From the NCBI GenBank assembly GCA_947627245.1, contig CANQVH010000033.1:1-38420 (forward strand): a DNA stretch of 38,420 nt. Direction: 5' to 3'. The notes below the pieces were generated by a model. That model was not told the origin of the DNA. It worked only from the letters and a program-made list of their open reading frames with translations, and did not search any database. Below are positions 24,591 to 31,636 of this stretch, in pieces. Within the stretch, counting starts at the first letter, position 1; each line of letters begins with the position of its first letter. A program made the position numbers and the translations under genes. This DNA is from an uncultured Lachnospiraceae bacterium. GTDB lineage: Bacteria > Bacillota > Clostridia > Lachnospirales > Lachnospiraceae.

Positions 24591-25847
24591 TCACACAACC
24601 TGTCGGATCTTGGCCCCAAGCAGGCGCAGGTCCCGGCAGATATCCTCGTATCCGCGCTCAATATATTCGGTGTTTCGGATCACCGACGTCCCGTTCGCCT
24701 GAAGCGCCGCGATCACAAGCGCCGCGCCTCCACGCAGATCCGGCGCCGCAAGCTTAGCCGGTGTAAGCGCCGGAAGCCCTTTTATCACAGCGCATCTGCC
24801 GTCTATACGAATCTTCGCGCCCATCTTCTGAAGCTCGGGCACGATCCGAAAGCGATTCTCAAAAATCGTCTCACAGATGCGGCTCTCTCCCCGCGCGCGG
24901 CAAAGCACCGCCGTCAGCGGCGACTGCAGGTCGGTCGGAAAACCCGGATACGGCGCCGTCTCCAAATAGGGAACCGCGCAGAGCGGACGGCCGGCGCTGA
25001 TCTCGATCCGATTTTCTCCGCAAACGACCGAAACTCCCATGTCGCGCAGCACTTCAGTCAGAGCCTCCAGCTCCCGGCACGGGAAATCCCTGATCGCAAC
25101 CGTGCCTCTTGTCGCGACTGCCGCGAGCAGACAGGTCCCGGCAACAATGCGGTCCGGCTTCATACGATAACGCGCCGGGCCGAGCTTATTTCCGCCCAGA
25201 ATACGGATATCGCCCTCCGCCGTCCGGCTGATCTGTGCGCCGCGCTTTACCAAAAAGCCGCAAAGCTCGTCGACCTCCGGTTCCCTCGCCGCGTGCTCGA
25301 TCAGTGTCTCTGCCGGCGCAAGCACGGAGGCCAGAATCGCGTTCTCCGTCGCTCCCACGCTCGGTATGGACAGGCATACCCGTCCGCCCCTCAGATTGAC
25401 GGCGTCCGCCGTGATTTTTTCTTCCAGATAAAACCGCGCGCCGAGCTGTCGCAGCGCCGCGATATGCTGATCGATCGGACGCTCCCCGATCGCGCAGCCG
25501 CCCGGAAGCGGCAGCACGGCCTTTTTCATCCTGCCGAGAAGCGCGCCGAGAAACAGAACCGAAGACCGGATCCTCCCCGCCTCTTCCCCGCCTATCTCAA
25601 ACGCGTCAACGCGGGACGCATCGATCTGCACCGTTTTGCCCGCGCACTGTACCCGGCAGCCCAAATACCGCATGATTTCCAGTGTGTCCGCCACATCCCT
25701 GATCTGCGGACAGTTTTCTATGATACATACCCCTTCGCCCAATATGCATGCCGCCAATATCGGGAGCACCGCATTTTTGGAACCCTGTATACAAATTTCG
25801 CCGTGCAGAGGCACGCCTCCCGTAATTTCAAGACTGCCCAAATCCAT
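24591..25847 (-). CDS. murA: UDP-N-acetylglucosamine 1-carboxyvinyltransferase
   Basis: MurA transfers enolpyruvate from PEP to UDP-GlcNAc, the first committed step of peptidoglycan synthesis. The 418-residue protein has the substrate lysine in IQGSKNAVLPIL. The mobile loop LPLPGGCAIGERPIDQHI contains the catalytic Cys that fosfomycin alkylates; Cys rather than Asp predicts a fosfomycin-sensitive target. FPTDLQSPLTAVLC holds the conserved FPTD motif. The start is ATG 25845-25847. It sits between the SEDS gene and divIB, where murG or murB is found in Bacillus. Confidence 0.95.
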   Translation of the reverse strand: MDLGSLEITGGVPLHGEICIQGSKNAVLPILAACILGEGVCIIENCPQIRDVADTLEIMRYLGCRVQCAGKTVQIDASRVDAFEIGGEEAGRIRSSVLFLGALLGRMKKAVLPLPGGCAIGERPIDQHIAALRQLGARFYLEEKITADAVNLRGGRVCLSIPSVGATENAILASVLAPAETLIEHAAREPEVDELCGFLVKRGAQISRTAEGDIRILGGNKLGPARYRMKPDRIVAGTCLLAAVATRGTVAIRDFPCRELEALTEVLRDMGVSVVCGENRIEISAGRPLCAVPYLETAPYPGFPTDLQSPLTAVLCRARGESRICETIFENRFRIVPELQKMGAKIRIDGRCAVIKGLPALTPAKLAAPDLRGGAALVIAALQANGTSVIRNTEYIERGYEDICRDLRLLGAKIRQVV

Positions 25848-25935
25848 CCCCCGGCTTTCCTTCCGTCAAGAGCGCTTTCGCACTCCGTCGGACACCATAT
25901 ACCCCAGTATATGCCGAAGGATGACTTTCTGTGAT

Positions 25936-27015
25936 TCACGTCCTGCTGCAACGGCTCACCGAAAGGGCAAGCCCCATCTCCGAGAGCAGGAAGAGCACCG
26001 AGGTGCCGCCGTAGCTGACAAACGGCAGCGTGATCCCCGTGTTCGGGATCGTGTTCGTAACCACCGCGATATTCAGGATGACTTGAATCGCGATATGCCC
26101 CATGATCCCGGCCGCGATCAGCGAGCCAAACAGATCGGGCGCATGGGTGGCAACCACCATGAATCGCCAGAGCAGCAGCAGAAACAAGAGTATCAGCAAA
26201 AGCGCTCCGAACAGTCCCAATTCCTCGCAGATCACCGCGAATATCATATCATTCTGGGCCTCGGGCACGAAGCCGAGCTTCTGCAGGCTGTTGCCTAAGC
26301 CCCGTCCGAACAGGCCGCCGGAGCCGATCGCATACAGTCCCTGAACGGTCTGGAACCCTTTTTCATACAGCTCCGGATTCCGCCAGATCGCCAAGCGCTC
26401 CAGCCGATAGGATTCCATACTCAGGAAAATCCCCAAAAATCCGGTCCCCGCCAGAAGGATCCACAGAAACGGCAGATACTTCGGATTGGAGATAAAGATC
26501 ATCAGCACGGCGATCCCGAGAATGATGACGGCCGTGCTCAGGTTGTTCGTGCCGACCAGTCCCACGATCGGCAGGACCATCAGCATGACAGCCGCGGTCA
26601 TCCGTCCGCTCTTTCTTCGGTCCATACGGCTGACGAATCCCGCGAGAAGCAGGATCACGGCAGGCTTCGCGTACTCCGCCGGCTGGAACGACAGCGGTCC
26701 GATCGACAGCCACCGTCTGGAGCCATTGTACGCGTCTCCGAAGAGCAGCACCGCCCCTGAAAGCACGAGTGACAAAAGATAGGCGGGTACCGACAGCTTC
26801 AGCAGCACATGGTAGTCCATACATGCAATCCCATACATCGCCGCCAGCCCGAGCGCGAGCGCAAAAAGCTGTTTCTTAAAGTAGTATGCCGAATCTCCGA
26901 AACGCACCCGGCCGTTATACGCGCTCATGCTGTAGAGCACGATCATGCCGAACACCGTCAGGAACAGAACGGCCGCAAGCAGAATGCCGTCCGGTTTCCC
27001 GGATTTTGCACGCAT
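25936..27015 (-). CDS. spoVE: SEDS peptidoglycan polymerase FtsW/SpoVE
   Basis: SEDS proteins polymerise lipid II glycan strands together with a class B PBP. The 359-residue protein has about ten membrane segments and the family motifs GSRRWLSIGPLSFQPAEYAKPAV, GTNNLSTA, QNDMIFAVICEELG and NTIPNTGITLPFVSYGGTS. From sequence alone it could act in vegetative division (FtsW), in spore cortex synthesis (SpoVE), or both; location in the dcw cluster fits either. The start is ATG 27013-27015, just 11 nt after the murD stop, indicating co-transcription. Confidence 0.92.
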   Translation of the reverse strand: MRAKSGKPDGILLAAVLFLTVFGMIVLYSMSAYNGRVRFGDSAYYFKKQLFALALGLAAMYGIACMDYHVLLKLSVPAYLLSLVLSGAVLLFGDAYNGSRRWLSIGPLSFQPAEYAKPAVILLLAGFVSRMDRRKSGRMTAAVMLMVLPIVGLVGTNNLSTAVIILGIAVLMIFISNPKYLPFLWILLAGTGFLGIFLSMESYRLERLAIWRNPELYEKGFQTVQGLYAIGSGGLFGRGLGNSLQKLGFVPEAQNDMIFAVICEELGLFGALLLILLFLLLLWRFMVVATHAPDLFGSLIAAGIMGHIAIQVILNIAVVTNTIPNTGITLPFVSYGGTSVLFLLSEMGLALSVSRCSRT

Positions 27016-27026
27016 GCATCCACTTC

Positions 27027-28424
27027 CTATGCCAGTTGATTCACCAGTTCCTTAAAGCGCCTGCCCCGGACCTCATAGTTCGGGAACATACCCCAGCTCG
27101 CGCAGGCCGGCGACAGCAAAACGGCGTCGCCGCTCACCGCCCGGTCCGCGCAGATCTGCACCGCCTCCTCCAGCGAATCCGCAAGAATGATATCCCGGAA
27201 TCCGCAGTCCTCGGCTGCCTGCGCAATCTTCTCCCTTGTCTGTCCTATCAGTACCAGATATTTTACCTTGCCGTCAAACGCGCGGATCCATTCCTCATAA
27301 GAGGAATTTTTATCGTAGCCTCCGCCGATCAAAAGCGTCGGGCGATCCATCGCCTGAATCCCCTTGATCGCCGCGTCCGGATTCGTTCCCTTGGAATCGT
27401 TGTAGTAGACGACGCCGCGGTGCTCCCGCACAAACTCGATGCGGTGTTCGACCGCCTTGAACGCGCGGATCACTTCGCGGACCGTCTCTGCGGAAACGCC
27501 GTATGCCAGCGCCATCGCCGCCGCGGCCATCACGTTCTCGTAGTTGTGGCGTCCCACCAGATTCAACTCGCGCACGGAGCACAGGCGGATCTTCTGTCCC
27601 GCCCTGTCATATATGATGTCCTCTCCCGCGAGATAAATTCCTTCTTCCAATGTATGCAGACTGCTGAAGTATAGAACTCCCGTCTTCAGGGTTTTTCCGA
27701 ATTCGCGCAGAACCTCGTCCTCATAATTGAGCACGCAGACATCGTCCAGACCCTGATTTTTTGTAATCAGCTCCTTGACCCTTATGTACTCCTCCAGCGT
27801 ATGGTGCCGATTCAGATGATCCGGCGTGATATTCAGGATCGCGCTGATCCTCGGCGCAAACGTCTCAATCGTCTCAAGCTGGAAGCTGCTGATCTCCGCC
27901 ACCGTGACGGCGCGCTCTGTCATCTGCGACACGACGCCCGTATAGGACATCCCGATGTTGCCGACCACGTACACCTCGTCCGCGTAGGCGTGCATAATCT
28001 CGCCCAGCAGACTGGTCGTCGTCGTCTTTCCGTTCGTGCCCGTGACCGCCAGCACATCGCCGTGTCCGCACGCCCATGCAAGCTCGATCTCGCCCCCGAT
28101 GCGGATCCCGGCCGAGCGGAACTTCTCCACAAGCGGCAGATCCGTCGGCACGCCCGGGCTTAAAACCACAAGAGAGAGCTGTCCGATCAGCTCCTCCGAA
28201 AGCTCCCCGAGCACGATCTGTAAACTGCCTCCCGCAGCCTTTTCGTCTGTCCCCGGAACCTGCGCGCCCGCTTCCGCGAGCTTCCCGCGAAGCGCCGCCT
28301 CGTCAAGCTCCGTATTTCCGTCATACCAGATAATGTCCGCGCCCTGTTCGGCCAGCAGCTTCACCGCGCCGGTTCCGCTGATGCCGGCCCCGAAGACCAG
28401 AACCTTTTTTCCCCTGAAGTCCAT
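27027..28424 (-). CDS. murD: UDP-N-acetylmuramoyl-L-alanine:D-glutamate ligase
   Basis: MurD adds D-glutamate to UDP-MurNAc-L-Ala. The 465-residue protein has an N-terminal Rossmann-like domain (KKVLVFGAGISGTGAVKLL) and LSPGVPTDLPLV. The ATP loop is VTGTNGKTTTTSL, with EISSFQLE and NITPDHLNRH in the central domain. HRIEFV and YNDSKGTNPDA follow in the C-terminal ligase domain, which ends with LLSPACASWGMFPNYEVRG. All Mur-ligase invariant residues appear intact. The start is ATG 28422-28424. A 127-bp gap separates it from mraY upstream. Confidence 0.97.
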   Translation of the reverse strand: MDFRGKKVLVFGAGISGTGAVKLLAEQGADIIWYDGNTELDEAALRGKLAEAGAQVPGTDEKAAGGSLQIVLGELSEELIGQLSLVVLSPGVPTDLPLVEKFRSAGIRIGGEIELAWACGHGDVLAVTGTNGKTTTTSLLGEIMHAYADEVYVVGNIGMSYTGVVSQMTERAVTVAEISSFQLETIETFAPRISAILNITPDHLNRHHTLEEYIRVKELITKNQGLDDVCVLNYEDEVLREFGKTLKTGVLYFSSLHTLEEGIYLAGEDIIYDRAGQKIRLCSVRELNLVGRHNYENVMAAAAMALAYGVSAETVREVIRAFKAVEHRIEFVREHRGVVYYNDSKGTNPDAAIKGIQAMDRPTLLIGGGYDKNSSYEEWIRAFDGKVKYLVLIGQTREKIAQAAEDCGFRDIILADSLEEAVQICADRAVSGDAVLLSPACASWGMFPNYEVRGRRFKELVNQLA

Positions 28425-28551
28425 TTTTCCTCCTTACCGGCGTTCAAAACTACCCCTCGCCGGTTCCTCTGCTCCTATTTCTTCGGCCTTTCGCCGCATT
28501 TTCCCCATAATTCACAGTGTCCGCCGCCTTGCCGCGCCGCTGCCCTTTCGC

Positions 28552-29526
28552 TTAGCCGATCCCCACAAGCCCGAGCAGGCACAAGAACGCCGTGATCACC
28601 GTAAACACCGTCACGACGCGCGTCTCCGACCAGCCGCACAGCTCAAAATGGTGGTGGATCGGCGCCATCTTGAAGATCCGTTTTCCTCCGGTCTTTTTGA
28701 AGTAAGTCACCTGTATAATGACCGAAAGCACCTCTACCAGATAGATCAGACCCACGATGAGGATAAAGATCGGCATCTTCATCATATAAGCGGAGCCCGC
28801 CACGAAGCCTCCGAGCGCCAGCGAACCCGTGTCCCCCATGAACACCTTTGCCGGGTAAACATTGAATAAAAGAAAACCAAGAAGCGCTCCCGTCACGGCC
28901 GCCGTCAGCGGCTCGATGCCGCCGCCTAAGATCAGAGACGCCACCGTATAAAAGACCGCGACCATCGTCGTGACGCCCGTCGCAAGGCCATCGAGTCCGT
29001 CCGTAAAGTTCACGCCGTTGACCGTACCGATTATGGCAAAATACGCCAGCGGGATCGCCACAATGCGCATCACGCTTCCGGAGATCACCTTGCCCCCGGA
29101 GAACGGGATCAAAAGATCCAGACAGGATTTATCCATAAACCAGATGTACGCGACAAAGATCGTCGTCACAATGATCTGCCCCAGCATTTTCTGCTTCGGA
29201 TACAAACCGTCGGACCGGCGCAGCACCACCTTCAGATAATCGTCCAGAAAACCGATGATCCCGAAGCCGACCACCAGAAACAGCACCGGAACGACGCGCG
29301 GGAAACGTCCGATATAAAAAAGCGAGGTCACTGCGGCGCTGATCAGTATGATCAGCCCTCCCATCGTCGGGGTCCCTGCCTTTTTCAGATGGGACTTCAC
29401 GCCCTCCTCCCGCTCCGTCTGCCCGACCTTCAACTTCTGAAGAAACGGGATCACAAACGGACTCAGGGCAACACTGATCGCAAACGCGACAAATAACGGG
29501 ATCAAAACATCCTTATTCAGTATCAT
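28552..29526 (-). CDS. mraY: Phospho-N-acetylmuramoyl-pentapeptide transferase
   Basis: MraY attaches phospho-MurNAc-pentapeptide to undecaprenyl phosphate, forming lipid I. The 324-residue integral membrane protein has about ten helices and the catalytic loops KKAGTPTMGG, FLDDYLKV (paired Asp), NFTDGLDGLAT, FMGDTGSLALGG and APIHHHFE. The frame opens with GTG-ATG; the ATG at 29524-29526 with GAGGTG upstream is preferred. Upstream, between this gene and the SpoVD-like PBP, lies copy 2 of the structured hairpin repeat. Confidence 0.96.
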   Translation of the reverse strand: MILNKDVLIPLFVAFAISVALSPFVIPFLQKLKVGQTEREEGVKSHLKKAGTPTMGGLIILISAAVTSLFYIGRFPRVVPVLFLVVGFGIIGFLDDYLKVVLRRSDGLYPKQKMLGQIIVTTIFVAYIWFMDKSCLDLLIPFSGGKVISGSVMRIVAIPLAYFAIIGTVNGVNFTDGLDGLATGVTTMVAVFYTVASLILGGGIEPLTAAVTGALLGFLLFNVYPAKVFMGDTGSLALGGFVAGSAYMMKMPIFILIVGLIYLVEVLSVIIQVTYFKKTGGKRIFKMAPIHHHFELCGWSETRVVTVFTVITAFLCLLGLVGIG

Positions 29527-29621
29527 CACACACCTCGTCTTTTCCGTCTTTCGTCTCTATTCCGCCTTGCTCTGACTCTCTATTATTATCATAGATAAGG
29601 CTATTATGCAACCAACAGCTA

Positions 29622-29687
29622 CACGGTGCAGAATGCCTTCGGGAAGGATCTATAGGGGTGTCCACCCGGAGGCATTTCTGCTCCGTG
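29622..29687. repeat. Structured hairpin repeat, copy 2
   Basis: The left arm (29622-29643, with CACGG, GCAG and AATGCCTTCGGG) pairs with the right arm (29665-29687, with CCCGGAGGCATT, CTGC and CCGTG). About 21 base pairs form, with one mismatch and one bulge. The 21-nt loop 29644-29664 contains CTATAGGGGTGTCC, the reverse complement of the copy 1 loop with one difference. It begins 12 nt downstream of the PBP stop codon and lacks a T tract, so it is not an ordinary terminator. Confidence 0.85.
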
Positions 29688-29698
29688 CAGCGTCCGGT

Positions 29699-31528
29699 TC
29701 AGCCTTCCTGCTTGCTCTTCTCTATCCCAAGATACGGCAATATATTCTCAAACATTCCCCGGATCACCGGAGCCGCGATCGTTCCCCCGTAATACACCCC
29801 CTGCGGGTTGTTGATAATGCACAGGCCCAGCACCTGCGGATCATCCGCAGGCGCAAAGCCTATGAAGGAGGATATGTATTTGTTCGCGCTCCTCGGAAGC
29901 GTCTCTGACGTAGCCGTCTTGCCTCCGATGCGGTAGCCTTCGATATAAGCGTTCTTCCCGGAGCCGCCGTCCACTACCTGCTCCAGCAGACCACGCATCG
30001 TCTCCGACGTCTCTTCCGACAGGATCCGCCTCCCGTCGTCATATTGGCACACCCCAAGCAGCGCGCCGTCGTTTGCGTGTACGCGTACGCCGAAATGCGG
30101 AATAACGCGTGTGCCGCCGTTGATGATGGAGCTGACCGTGGCCGCCAACTGTACCGGCGTGATCTGGAAGGACTGACCGAACGAGATCGTGGCAAGCTCT
30201 ACCTGCCCGACGTTCTCCTTCCTGTGCATGATCGTGGCCGCTTCTCCCGGAAGGTCAATACCGGTCTTCTCGTTCAACCCGAACTGGTTAAAGTAGGAAA
30301 AATACCGGTCGACGCCGAGCCGCAGCCCGACCTCGATAAACACAGGGTTGCATGAATTCTGGATCCCCTGCACAAATGTCTCGGCCCCGTGTCCGCCCAC
30401 CTTATGGCAGCGGATTCTTCGATCCTCCACGATCTTGAAGCCCGGACAGGAAAAGCTGTCGTTTAGTGAAACGACCCCTGCCTCCAGTCCTGCGGACGCC
30501 GTGATGATCTTGAACGTCGAGCCCGGCTCGTAGGTGTCGTTGATACAGCCGTTTCGCCACATTTGATTCAGCGCGTCCTGCAGTGCCTCGCCCGAGAGTG
30601 TGCTCCCGGAAGCCGCCGTCATGCCATTCGTCTCGGATGTGCCATCCCCGGCTGTCTCCGCCGCCGTGCCGTCCGTCTCCCCAGCCGTTTCCTGCGGCAG
30701 ATATTGCGGCAGCAGCGTGTACGGGTCGTTCAGATCAAATTCCGGCACGTTCGTCATCGCGTAGATCTCGCCGTTTTTCGGATTCATGATCAGGATCGAT
30801 ACGCTGTCCGCCTGCTTCTGTTCCATCACCTGATATGCCGCCTGCTCGGCGTATTTCTGTATATTGTAATCCAGACTGACTACGAGATCGTTGCCCGCGA
30901 CGGGCTCTATGCGGCTCTCGCCGGTATCGGCGAGCTCCACGCCCCTCGCGTCGGTCAGAGTCAGGATCTTCCCCGGCGTTCCGGAAAGCTCCTCCTCGTA
31001 TTCGACCTCCAGTCCGATGATGCCCTGATTGTCGCCGCCCGTGAAGCCGAGCACCTTGGATGCCATGCTTCCGAACGGGTAATATCTTCGGTAATCCTCG
31101 TCCACCTTCACACCCGCCAGATCGTAATTGCGGATCCGGTCTCCGATCTCTTTATCGACGTTCTGGCGCACGCGCTCGATCGAGCTGACCTTTTCCACGC
31201 GTTTGCGCACCGTCTCCTCGGGAAGCTCCAGCTCCTTTGCAAGCACCTCGATCACGCGCTCCGGCTCCTCGATCTGGCTGTGGATCACGGATACAGTGCA
31301 GACGGTCCGATTGTCCGCCAAAACGGTTCCGTTGCGATCCAAGATCCTTCCGCGCGCCGCCTTGATCGAGCGTTCTCTCTCGTGAAGGTCCTCCGCCAGC
31401 GACGCATAGTGCTCGGATTCCGCGATCATCAGCCGCGCCAGCCGCGCGCCGAGAAGGATCAGCGCCAGCATGCACCCCAGAAATATCACCACCACTTTCC
31501 GACGGTGGAACGGTCTTGTTTTCTGCAT
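29699..31528 (-). CDS. Class B penicillin-binding protein, SpoVD-like, with KTA instead of KTG
   Basis: This bitopic transpeptidase cross-links septal or cortex peptidoglycan. From ATG 31526-31528 (GAGG at 6 nt) it has 609 residues; an in-frame ATG at 31552 would add 8. It has one N-terminal membrane segment, a PBP dimerisation domain (RGRILDRNG), then the transpeptidase with SxxK (EPGSTFKII, Ser337/Lys340) and SxN (NSCN). The third motif reads GGKTATSE, with Ala for Gly of KTG. I recall this variant in other Lachnospiraceae SpoVD-like proteins, so it need not be inactive. A Thr/Gly/Glu-rich insert of about 30 residues lies just before SxxK. There is no PASTA domain, unlike Bacillus SpoVD. 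Confidence 0.88.
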   Translation of the reverse strand: MQKTRPFHRRKVVVIFLGCMLALILLGARLARLMIAESEHYASLAEDLHERERSIKAARGRILDRNGTVLADNRTVCTVSVIHSQIEEPERVIEVLAKELELPEETVRKRVEKVSSIERVRQNVDKEIGDRIRNYDLAGVKVDEDYRRYYPFGSMASKVLGFTGGDNQGIIGLEVEYEEELSGTPGKILTLTDARGVELADTGESRIEPVAGNDLVVSLDYNIQKYAEQAAYQVMEQKQADSVSILIMNPKNGEIYAMTNVPEFDLNDPYTLLPQYLPQETAGETDGTAAETAGDGTSETNGMTAASGSTLSGEALQDALNQMWRNGCINDTYEPGSTFKIITASAGLEAGVVSLNDSFSCPGFKIVEDRRIRCHKVGGHGAETFVQGIQNSCNPVFIEVGLRLGVDRYFSYFNQFGLNEKTGIDLPGEAATIMHRKENVGQVELATISFGQSFQITPVQLAATVSSIINGGTRVIPHFGVRVHANDGALLGVCQYDDGRRILSEETSETMRGLLEQVVDGGSGKNAYIEGYRIGGKTATSETLPRSANKYISSFIGFAPADDPQVLGLCIINNPQGVYYGGTIAAPVIRGMFENILPYLGIEKSKQEG

Positions 31529-31636
31529 GGACAGCCTCGCAAACAATCGCATGTAACGACCCGGCTCCTCTTCCCGCGCGGAATCATTACGTTTTATACA
31601 ATATATTACCGTTTGCGCGAAGCTATGTCCAAGAAC

